From Canna indica (lineage: Eukaryota > Streptophyta > Magnoliopsida > Zingiberales > Cannaceae): a stretch of 64,000 nt of DNA. The first letter of the stretch is position 1. Each line of letters opens with the position of its first letter. A program made the translations under genes and the position numbers. The stretch spans positions 87,073,501 to 87,137,500 of the forward strand of contig CP136890.1 in NCBI GenBank assembly GCA_034359265.1, in the 5' to 3' direction. The notes under the pieces were generated by a model that saw only the letters and a list, made by a program, of their open reading frames with translations, was not told the DNA's origin and searched no databases. This document shows, in pieces, positions 48,201 to 60,700 of this stretch.

Positions 48201-51200
48201 CCTAAGGTCGATCTCATATGGGTCTATGCCCACATAGTCCCCTGTAGCAAGTAATTAGAGTTTGTATCCCACATTTGCACCAAGCCTTCATGATTCGTTT
48301 GAACAAGTTGCGCTAGCATTGGGATTTTCATAGCATGTAAACAAGGACATTGTTTTATTACGATGAATCTCATCCAAGGCCTCTAATGCACAGTCTTATT
48401 GTTAGTTGATAGTAACCAAGAGGAGCTACTATCACTCAACCTCCAGTAAGTTTGTTATCATCTCTAATAGCTGTATAATCCATTTGTTTTAACCTTTGTT
48501 CTACTCCCTTGGCCCATCATTCTATTAGAGGTGGCAATGGGCTGGGTTCGCCCATGAGCAGCACGGACCCAGCTAGAAAGATTTTGGGCCGAGCTAGGCA
48601 CAACTCGTTTGTGCCCAAGGGACGGGCTGGGTTCATCCATTTGGCACGTGGGCCGTGCTCGGCATGGCACGCGGGCCGAGCATGACATGTGGAGCCGTGC
48701 TGGCCCGAGCACAATCTGCGTGCATGCTGTGCCGAGCACGGCACGCGGGCCGAGCACGACATGTGGACCGTGCTGGCCCGAGCATGACCCGCGTGCATGC
48801 CGTGTCGAGCACGACACGCGGGTTAGGCTACTCCTGGCCGGCTAGACCTAGGTCCGGCCTTGGTGTAAGCTGACCTCGACTCCCAATCTGGCGCGCGCGA
48901 AGCCAGGTCTGGCGTGCGCCCGACTTGGGTCTCACCTAGGTCTGGCACGCCAGACCCTACGGCCAGACCATTTTTTCATTGGAAAAAAAATTAAAATTGA
49001 AAACATTAAATTTACCCATTCACCCTTAATGAAACTCCTATAAATACCTGATCATTTTTCATTTTTCCTAGCAACATTTTCATCTCCAAACTTTGTTACT
49101 CTTTCTACCAACATACCAGGTGACATGGGTCCGTGAATGGGTAAATTTTTATTATAGAAGGCTTCTATAGTTTTTATTAATTTTGGTTCCATGATCATCA
49201 TATCAGGTGACATGGGTCCGTCCTTGTCTTTGGTGCTTGGGCTGTTGGAACATAACTTCACCCTCATTGTTGCAACATCACTACTAGGCATTTTATCAAC
49301 TTTTTTCTCCTTGAGAGGTGTTGATATTAATTCTCTCAACTTTTTTCCCCTTGCTCCTGGCTGCATACTGAAGGGGCTTATTTATAGTAGTTCTACATAA
49401 GGTATGCATCGCTTAGAGACAATGCATGCTGAAAGGTAAGATCATGTAAGGCTATGCGAACAGGTGTCCAATGTATGGCTCAGAGCCATGTCTCCACAAC
49501 TTAGATGAACAGGTTTTATGTATGGGCTTTTCTGGTGTGAGGTGTCTTGCAATTGCGAGAGTTATGAATCTTGCAAGAATAGACAGCCAATGGCATCATA
49601 CCATGGAGGGGAGTCTTTTCCCTAGCTATCATTCCCAAGCGTTGGCATCCTCTCATCCTTAGTTGTTGTTGCCTTTTGGTCACTCTCTTTTTCCTCATTT
49701 ATTGGGATATTGAAATGTAATGCTGTGGTGAATTATCTGTTTATTAAAATTTATTAAATAGTGAATAACATTTTTTTAATTGTTATCCACCAATCCATTG
49801 GGAGAAAAATTCCCTAGGATTGAGATTGACGATGTTGTCCATAAACCTAGTACGAGGGAAGTGAAGAAGCTTTAGATGCTACCTTGAGATTGAGTTTGGG
49901 GCATGGTTTGAAGAACTGTTGTTTACCAGGTGTTTCACTGTGAATCAAACCACTAGCAAATTAGTTCTGGTTCAAGGTTGAACCGATTGCTTCACTCCAA
50001 AAGGTGGAATTTTTAATTCTATTTTTTAATTTATGCTTTCTAATTGATTTTTATGTCCTTGTGGGTATTTGGTATAATTATTTGTCTAATTTGATAGCTT
50101 TTGAATTGTTTGATTCCTTTTCAGATGTTTTTGGTGTATAGGCTAATTTTTTATTCCCAGCGAATATACAATGTAGTATGAGAGAAGAGAAGATAAATGA
50201 TTATTCATTAAAGACGAGACAAATTAGATGACTACTATGTTGTATATCATGCTTGCACTCGGGGGTCAAACCAGATTTGAGGAGTTTTTTACAAGTTGAA
50301 ACATACTCAGAATTGGCCAATACGCCAAAAAGATCTTGAATGAGCTGTAGGATCATTTTATTCTTATGTTTTTATTTCCCCCTTTTTGCATCTATATATT
50401 GTTGCTGGACTATTCTGTATAAAATCAAAACTGATTTTGATAATTGTTGCCTCTAACTAGCGCATCTTTTTTAATGATTTTTGCATGATGATGAAGTATG
50501 GAGCCTGATTGGAGCTTGAGATTATATTTCTAGCGTGACAATGTATTATGCACCCATGTAAACAGGGGCTGAGCTCTCTTCTGAGTACAGGATATTATGC
50601 ACCCATGCATAGAGCTCACTATTGGTATATAATGGCACAATTTTCTAGGATTTGGAGGCACAACCCGAAAAATGTAGATAGAAATTTACTGGCATTGACT
50701 CATTTTGTTGGGCTTATTACTATTTGGGGTTTTTTCATCTTTATGCACCCATTATGTTTTGCCCTAGACTCCTTATATTTATACTTTATAGGGCATATCA
50801 TCTCATATACTTGCTCTTGAAGAAATATAGGGGTTTTGTTCTTGCTCTATGCAGTCGTAGGCATGCCAAAGCCTAGCTGAACCATGTCGTTTATTTGTCT
50901 TCCTCTTTACTTATGATCTTGTGTTTATTTTCCTTGTTTTCTCATCCATTCTCTTATCCCATAGCATGTAGGAGGGAGTATCTGCTATTCTGCTCCTTAT
51001 GGATTAATCTCATTCTTGTAGCCCCTAGAATCATGGATAATAATTGAATTTCATGTTTTACTTCTTAATGCTATAGGTACCAGAAGAAAGCAGCAAAGTT
51101 AACTCAGGAACTTACTGCAAGTGCCAATGAAGTAAGATTAAACTTTTTTGACATTGTCAAATTTAAATAATTGTGTCTTCTACATTAATGCTTGTTTGTC

Positions 51201-54200
51201 AAATCAGGTTGCACAAGAAACGCTTTCACTATTCAGGACTGTCCGAGTTTATGGAACAGAGAAACAAGAATTCAGAAGGCAATATACTGTGTGTGTGTGT
51301 GCGCACACACACACACATATAAACATATCATTAACAAACAATTGTAGATTTATTGAGATATATACATATATGGGGTCAGATGTAAAATTCTTTTGACAGG
51401 TATGCAAACTGGCTCAAAAGTTTGGCTGATGTCAGCTTGAGACAGAGTGTGGCTTATGGACTCTGGAGTTTAAGCTTCAATTTTCTCTATCATTCGACAC
51501 AGGTCTGTTTATTGCATTTGATATACTCATTGGTTGGTGGATCTCGTGAATCTAACTATAAATTAAGTTGATTGAGTTTTATAGTTTATTCTGAGGTAAT
51601 TGTGCACATATCTGATTTAAAGTTGTACTATTTGTAATGTTGTCCTGACCATGGTTTAAAATCTCGGTTTCGGTACCTGGCCGAAATCGGTATCGTACCG
51701 TACTATACCGACACTCGGTACGGTCTGGTACGGAAAACACTATACCGGGTTTTTTTTTTTTAAGAGTTAGATGTAACTCTAATAATACATAATTGATGAA
51801 TAGATGCTTAAAATTAATATTCAAATGTCAAATACATGAATACAATGTTTAAAAGCTATTTGGTACTGTATTAGGATTTTTCACAGATACAAGAGAGTTA
51901 CATTAGAGTTAATATAGGGCGACACATGGTATTCATCATCTTAGTTGATGTTGCACTACGTCTTATGTTGCGCTACGCAGAGTCTTCGGCGGTCCCGCTA
52001 GTCGGTTAGCGGGCAGGGGTCAAGGGGGCAGCGCCCCCTGCTAGGGGTGTGTGGGCGGAGCCCCCGGAAATTTTTTAGACCCTTTGGGTTGTGGGATTGT
52101 GTCGCTCTATATTAATTCTAATGTAATTCTCTTATATATGTAAAAAATCCTAATACAGTACCAAATAGTTTTTAACATTGTATTCATGTATTTGACATTT
52201 GAATATTAATTTTAAGCATTTATTCATCAATTATGTATTATTAGAGTTATATCTAACTCTTAAAAAAAAAAACCGATATCGCGTCATACCGGGCGGTATG
52301 ATACATATACCGCCCTTACCGGGCGGTATATGGCGAAATACCGCCATATACCGCCCGGTATACCATATATACCCAGTATTTTCAAATACCGGGTATATCG
52401 AATACCGGAATCCCCAAAAACCGGTAAATACTGGGCTTACCGTACTGTTTCGGCCGATTTTTTAAACCATGGTCCTGACGGACCTGACCATTGTAATTAT
52501 GTGAACAATGTAGTCTATGTTGGATGCATTTTTACTTGATTTGAATAAGAAAAAAAATAGCTTGTGTTCTATACAGTATAGATGTCATTATGGGATGTGC
52601 TACTAGAAAGTGATAACATAATGCCACAAACTTGGACTGAGCATAGATCTTATCATTCTGGGGATATACATAAAATATACACACAACAGGATTGAGGTTC
52701 AGCATTTTGCCAATCTGAAGATGTACAGTCTTTGGGTGTGCTTCAATTTGAGAAGATTAACACCCACAAAGCAAGTCAAACATTTCTTTTAAGAAAAGAG
52801 GCTAACCATTAAAAGGCAAGTCAACAAAAAAAATAGATTAACCATTTTGAAGAAAGTCAAACTTCAAAGCTTGCTTTAGAATACAATAAGCTAGAGAGTT
52901 GGAAACACTAAGAGCAAGAGAAGGTTTGTCATGACCCACTTGATGGGATAACTGACCCATCAACTTCATAAACCAACCTATTGACTTAATTAAAATGCTC
53001 AAGTTGAAGTTGATTGGAGCACACACATCAAGCCTTATAAGCCAACACCACATCTAATATACTCCCGATGTGGGACTAAACTAGGGATGACAACGGTTCG
53101 GTTAACAACGTTTTTCGTGATTAGCCGAAACCGAAACCGATTTAAAAACCCGTTAACCGAAATCGTTCGATTTCACAAACTAGCATCCGAAACCGAAATC
53201 AGTTCATTATCGGTTATCCGTCGGATAACCGAAATCGGTAAATTCTGTTCCCATATTAACCGGTTAATCCATTAGTAAATGAGTAACAGGTTAGTAAATT
53301 TCAAACGAGACCTAGGCTAGTAGCTCCTCCACCACAACTCTCGGGCAGCCCTTTCTCACATAGGCTTCCTCACTAGGACTAGGTCCTGCTCTGATACCAT
53401 TTGTTATGACCCGCTTGATGGGATAACTGACCCATCAACTTCATAGGCCAACCTATTGGCCTAATTAAAATGCTCAAGCTAAAGTTGATGGTAGCACACC
53501 TATCAAGCCTTATAAGTCAACACCACATCCAATATACTCCCGATGTGACACTAAACAGGGGTATTACAAGGTTGATAGAAATGGTAAGTGAATAGGAGGG
53601 AGAGTGAATTCATAGATATCAAGAATTGGTGCAAAATTGTCATTTTTGTCCAATACTGTTTGTTGGATGGCATTTTCTAATTTTTAACAAGACCTTACAG
53701 TAGCATTCTATATTATATTTTTAAGAATGATTAGTGTTTAGCTATTTCTATTTTATAATTATCCTATTGTTTCATCTGAGACCAAAACAAACACACGACT
53801 AGAAATCTATTCTTATTCAATTGTCTCATCTGACACTGAAATTTACATAGGATAACATTTTAGGCTTACTTGCTTGCATTACTATCCTATCCTTTTCAGA
53901 CTCTTTTCCTATCCAATAAAAATCATATCCACTGAGACAAATGATGCCCTAGGAAGCATGGACACTCTGTGGGACTGCCGTGTCCGCGTGTCCGACACGC
54001 CGCGGACACCGAGTCACCGACACACGAAGACACTCATCCGACACACGTGTCCAAGAGTGTCTTGACCTGTCAATTTTTTTTGCCCGGACACGGCTTGGAC
54101 ATGGCCAGCCATGCATTTTTTTTTAAAAAAATAAAACAATCAAGAGAATTTAGTATTTTATCTTCTTGTTGTTGTGAAAGAAATTAGAGCACTTACCTTT

Positions 54201-54748
54201 TTATCCATTCCCTTAAAAGGAACAAGATGAAGCCTAAACGTGCGGATAATTTAGTATTTGTCCATAGTAATCTTCGTCTCATTTCAAGGAAAACTCCCCA
54301 ATATAATAAAGGAGAAACAATGATGTGGGATATTACATAAGATGAGTCTTCACCTATTGATGAAGATAATGGAATGCTTGAAGTTGCCGGTCTTTCTCTT
54401 GATGAACCATGATGAAGATAGTGAGACTCTACTTAACTTTTTGTATACATGTGGTTGTACATGGCTAGTTCTACTAAGACATGCTAATTTAGGAATTTTT
54501 TTGGGAGATGTCAATATATATTGTGCCCCATGCTTTTGGAATGGGCTTAGAAATAGTAAGTATTAACACAAGAAATTATCTAGATTCTAGAATGCTTCAT
54601 ATATTTTGAAAGGTGTCTAGAAAAAATTGAAAATTGGAAGTTTGATATCAATGAAAATATCATAATATTATTATAAATCTTGAACTATATATATATGCTA
54701 TATATGCCGTGTCCGTGTCTTGTAAATTTTTGAAATTGGTGTGTCCCC

Positions 54749-54787
<39 letters not shown>

Positions 54788-57700
54788 CTTCATAGATGAT
54801 GCCTAAGAACAAAAAGCGGTATTTAAATCATTTTCATATCAAAATAAGGATTGCTGTTTTTTCATATTTTTAGGTCCTTTTGAGCTCACGAACATTATAT
54901 GTATAATCCATATGGATGACATAGATTGATCAATTTTTGTTGAATCCTCAATCCTAACAAGAAAAATGAGGGTATGGCTCAATATATGTCAATGTATGAA
55001 AATTATAAGCCAAATATTTGGTCATTACAAATGCTAATAATAATCAATTGTGACCCCTAAAACATTTCGGAAGAAAGGAAATCATAGAGAAGAGATGGTT
55101 ATAGTGGTCCATGCACATTTATGAGCATGTGAGAGAGCTCGAATGGATGCCATAGGCACTAGTGGTGGAGTTGTTGGATCATGTTGCTATTTGACTTTTA
55201 GTGGCTAGTAGAGTTCAAGATGCCTAGGTTAATCAGGATTTTGTAGCCAAAAGAAACTGAAGCCAAAGAAGCCCTTTATCAGAATATTCTAGCCCTACAA
55301 ACTCGAGAAGGCCCTATCGTGGCACCTTAGAAGTTCTGACTGATACACTTCTACAGCTTAGTTTGTGCTTAAACTTAGGCTCAGTATTGTCAGAATCACA
55401 CGGTTCCAATCAGCGCACTATCCGCAATTCAAATCGTGTGATTCGGATTGATTCTGCATTCCACTGATTGGAACCGCAAGATGAACCGAAGTTGGCCTTG
55501 AATCGTGGTTGGAATCGCTGGAACCATGTGATTCCCATCACTGCGACTCGAATTGCAAAATCGACGATTGAAAGCTTCCAGATTCAGGTGGGTTAGGCAG
55601 GTCATTGCCGGGTGACATAGATACCCTTGTTGAAGACATTGAGATACAAGAAGAAGTTGAAGACATTGGAGATGAAAGCGATGATGGTAAAATGAAGGGG
55701 AAAAAGATGAGGAGATACCCTTGTTAGATGATGGTGGTGTTGGTATCAATGTATTCAGTACAGTGACATAGATCTTGATTATTGAAGGAGAAGAGTAGGA
55801 TAATACTAGGACTAGGACAATATATTACTAGACTACTAGTGTCTTTTGGCATTAGTCTTCACTCTTTAGGACTTATGGAATTTTTGGATTGATGAATTAT
55901 TATATTTATTAGGTTATCATGGTACATAGACATATAGTTTTGAGTCCTATGAGTATTTTGTTCATATTGTAGTTATATATATTTTAAATTATATTTTTTA
56001 AGTTGTGTTTTGAATCTTACAATTCGATACGATTCACTATTCACGATTCAAAAATCAGCCCAATGATTCATGATTCGAATCTCGATTTTACAACTATGCT
56101 TAGCCTATTTAAAGTATCACACATGAGAATTCAAGCCAAAGCTTAGCTGACCTGATTGTAGGTTACAAGGTCTTTATTTGAACTCGATATATATGTTGGA
56201 CAGTTAATTTAAACAGGTCAAGATTTTTAGGCTTATAAGCATCAGGATTTGACTTTCCTGAATAGGCTAACATATAACCTGCATTTTCTTCCTTCAACTC
56301 GTAGGACCATAACCAAGATATTCGTGATCTTTTTGCTTGTGCTATGGTACATGCTTTTGAAATTTTAATGTGGAATTATACTTCTATAAAATAATCAATT
56401 CCAATATGAATATCCTAGGAAGTATCATCAATTGATCAATATGAACAGCTAGAATTGGGTGGAACTGGAATTTTTTTTGGTATAACTGGCTACAAGTCTT
56501 AAGAAAAATGTAAATATAGCCGGTACAATTATGGTATGGTATTGGCCTGTTCTGACAGTATCCTATCAATTTCAAGCATGAAATTTTATTCGTCATGGTT
56601 GAGTCACATGCTAACAACCAATGAGTTTTGGCCAATTCTGTAGAATTTTAGCATGCTATCTTGTTCAATTTGGTGGGCTTCAATATGCTTATGGGCATGC
56701 CAGGCACATAGCCCCACTCATAATCTATCCTTGCAAATGAATAATATCATCTTGCATATATTTTACTTCTTTCATTTCTTTGACATCGGTTCTCTTATAA
56801 TCTTTTGTCCATGTACTTCATATGTGCCACAACCAAAAACAACTTACTGAATCTTAGTTATATATTGATCCTAAGAGAGGATCAATCTATCTAAAGATTG
56901 AAATTTAATTAGGGAAATTCAGTAGGATCCACCCTTTCTACATAGTATTTCACAAATGTCTAGTGAAGATGAAATTCATTTGCAGATAGTCAGTGTCTTT
57001 AGAGTGTTCTTTCAGAATCTAGACCCGCTTGATCAATTCCAGCCTTTTTTTATTAATAATATCTTCAATGTGAATAGATTTGTTGACTTGTTGGGTTGGA
57101 CTTGCATCTTTATGTTATGCTGAATATTAACAAAGTGCAGACTAAAATGTGTATGCTTTCCATTTTTGAAATGGAGTACAATTGATTGGTTGCTTCTTAA
57201 TTGGCATCTTTATCTTCTCTGCTTGTTTTCTTTAATCTTTTGAGTTAATTAATGTCATATCACAAATAACATTTGCAGGTGGTTGCAGTTTTGGTAGGAG
57301 GAATATCTATTCTTTCTGGTCAAATAACAGCAGAACAACTAACCAAGTTTATACTATATTCTGAGTGGTTGATCTATTCTACCTGGTGGGTGGGAGACAA
57401 CTGGTCTTCACTAATGCAGTCAGTAGGAGCAAGTGAAAAGGTTTTTGAGCTGTTGGATCTATTGCCAAGCAACCAGTTGGTATCTGGAGGCAAGCACTTA
57501 GTATTCCTGTTGCATTTTAAGAACCTTCTGTTTTTTATGTATGTCATGATGGAGGTTTTATCTTAGAAAGCAAGGTTAGCAGTTTTGTTTGCAAAAAGAA
57601 CTATTCAAATTAAAATCATTATTCTCTATGCCCATTAATCTGTAAAAAAATTAAGAGCAAAGTTTTGTTCTTTACAATAATTAATCTTGGATGAAGAAAG

Positions 57701-60700
57701 ACACATTTTCAATCATCCTATAGTCATCTAGATCTTAACATGGGCGAACAATTTCATCTAGGTAGCAGAAAAAGTGATGATAAATAAACATATATATTTA
57801 ATTGGCTTCAAATTAGCATTCCCACACAGATGGAATCTTCTCAAGAAATGTTGAAGAACTGCTGTATATTTGAATCACAGACCATATCTATCTCTGGCTC
57901 ATTAATCAAATCTTTTTGCTAATGCTGTATTGGAATTTTCAATAATAAAATACTAGTTCTTAAAAGATTGCTAAGTTTTGAAATTTTCTCATGGATAATT
58001 TTCTACTATGGTCATTTCACAAGTAGTATTTTAGGTAAATCTTCATTTTGACATTTTCATTTATATCAAGTTATTAACTTATCATGTTTCAATTGTTAGC
58101 CTCAGTCACATATCTTCAAAGATTTTATTATGCTTTGACAGGGATGAAATTGCAAAAGCTCGAGGGACATATTGATTTTGTGGATGTATCATTTAGTTAT
58201 CCTTCAAGATCAATGGTATGCTTGCCTTTGAAATCTACCCATGTAGCTATGCATGCATATGTGACTACTTTTTTCTTTACATTCTTGTAATTTAAAAAGA
58301 TATATCCTGTTACAGAACTCATGAAATTAACTGAAGGAATGAACTCTGACAAACTCTACAATTCCATTTCAAGAAAATTCATAGTTCATTTGATTCTCGA
58401 AATTTTAGTTCCACAACCTTCAGGGTAAGATGGTAAACATACACAATTCATTACGGATTAATTTACATAACATTGTTGTCTAGCGTCAAATATTCATTTG
58501 TCTTTAACTTCTATGTTTTCCTAGTGATTATCTTAGAAGAATTCTCTTGTATAAATTAGAGAACTCTTCTGCTGATGTTTGCTACTTTGCTCTATCAGGT
58601 GTTGCTTTGTATCCTGAAATAGACCAAAAATTGCATTTTAGTGCCAAACAGTATAGATGTTTCTTTGATATCATGGTTAATATCGTTGGTAAACAATAAT
58701 AAAGGTAATATGATTATTCATCAGACTGGCTCCACTCATTGCTTCATCAACTTCAGGATCACTTAATGCCTGAAGCTAAAAGTTGAGATGTGTGAAGATT
58801 CCACTAATTATTCAAGGGACTGAAAATCATTGTTTACTTATTTGTGATCCCAAGGGGTCCAATGTTGTTATGGTCTTACATGGTTTTAGAATGATGATAA
58901 TGACATAGATTAGAATTGTCAGTCAATGGCGATCACCTCTGAGAAAGACAGGAAGAAATGTGTCTTCAAGCACAAGGACTCAAGCCCTCCAACATGGTGA
59001 TTTTGCATCAATTTATCCGACTGTCCCATTCATTTCCATCCTATTTGGTGATGCACAACATGGTATTCCATAATTATCAAACTGAGTCTATCTTATCACT
59101 GAGAGTGAGTCTACAGTAGAAATCAAATACAGTGATCATATCTTTTATTTTTCCAAGCTTGACCCATACTATGGAGAATCAAATGTTGGTCATCTTTAGT
59201 ATTGTAACTGATTGCTAGTCAGATGTAGACTACAAACAACATGGGAGGACCATGATAGCTTAGCACTATAATATCATATAGATTTCACCTCGGAGACAAG
59301 CCCCAAGGTGAAACTGAAGGAAGGGCGACGACTTTACATTTATGGCACCATAGTAGCGGGACAAATTATGCAAGCGGGAAGCTATAGTGGGCACTGTAGA
59401 TACAGTGATGAAATGTTTTAGGGTTTATTAGCTCTAAATAAGAGCAGAGTCATTCCCTTAGGGTGGCTAGGGTTGAATTATCTCTTTTGTTCTAGAAACT
59501 AATAAAATTTTCATTTTATTCCATTTAAACCGAGAAACCATTGTTCGGGGTGAATCTTCCTAACACTTGTGCTCTGCACTTTTATGTTTCTCAAATAGCC
59601 TTTTTCAGACTTGTCTTCTGATGTAACACCTATTCCTACATGAGGTAAATCCTCCGAAAAATTCCAAAAACTGATTTACAAATTGCTAGATTAGTTGCAA
59701 AACATGCAAGTATGGAAATTAATATCTGAAAAAATATACAAGATTCATGGCACATGTAATTTATTCTATGCATTATACAACTGGACTTGTTTCTCATGTC
59801 CCTTTAGAATAGACCAACTGTAGCTGCTCCATTAAAGCATTTGATTGGGTCAAATATGACTGACTTTAGTCCATTATTTTCTCTGTGGCCATATAAAATC
59901 ACTTCTTCACATTAGTTGAGCTTACTTGTTTAGAATTGTCATTTACCTTTTTAATAAATGGGCACATATAAATGAGAATGATGCATGAGTGATTAAAAAG
60001 ATTTCTGATCTTTACTGGAGCCTGCAGGATCCATAATGTATATGGGATTAACTATTAGGATTGGATTCTCTAAATGATTATTTGATCACATCTGATTTTA
60101 ATATGTTCAAGTTTCCATCATGGTACTATTTTTATTTCTGTATATTTCTCATGGTGTCACAATAAGTTCCACCGTGACTGGTACTTTGGTTTCAACTTTC
60201 CTTGCCAGATCATATTTTGCTGAAATAGTTCTGTATAATCCCCATAAAAATAGGATATCCTGGACTTGATCCAACTTAGATGTTTAAGTCAATCATTTAT
60301 AAGTAATCAGGAAAGGACATTTATGTAGAAATGTTTGTGCACTTATCAAGTGCATTTATATTGGAACAGGTGCCAGTTCTGAAACAAGTAAACCTGTCAG
60401 TGCACCCTAACGAAGTAGTTGCTATTGTAAGTATGCTTAATTATTGGTGATTCTTGGATCAATTTTTTATGTGTCGTTGTTGGTTGTAATTGGTAGATCT
60501 GAATGATCTGTGGCCTGGCTTATGTGCTCTTGCTCACATCATAGTCCTGTTCTCCTTGTCTTTGTCAGGTTGGTCTTAGTGGAAGTGGTAAAAGCACCCT
60601 TGTTAATCTTCTTCTAGGTTTATATGAACCATCTGCTGGTCAGGTATGTAGTCTGTGCTGGCTTATTTGTTCTTTTAATTTTGCTACTAATAGGCATGGA

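Larger units (their letters stand above)
47448..51076. other. ABC transporter intron 6 (3.6 kb)
   Basis: A GT-AG intron. It hosts a MITE at 47647-48203 and a GC-rich repetitive segment at about 48534-48960 with AT-rich sequence after it. From 49400 to 51076 it is ordinary intron sequence with no recognised coding part. Confidence 0.7.
51503..57278. other. ABC transporter intron 9 (5.8 kb), repeat-laden
   Basis: The largest intron of the gene. It hosts a nested fold-back element (51650-52471), a TRIM (52927-53568) and two hAT-type elements (53949-54795 and 55382-56098). Between them I see ordinary AT-rich intron with no gene. Confidence 0.8.
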
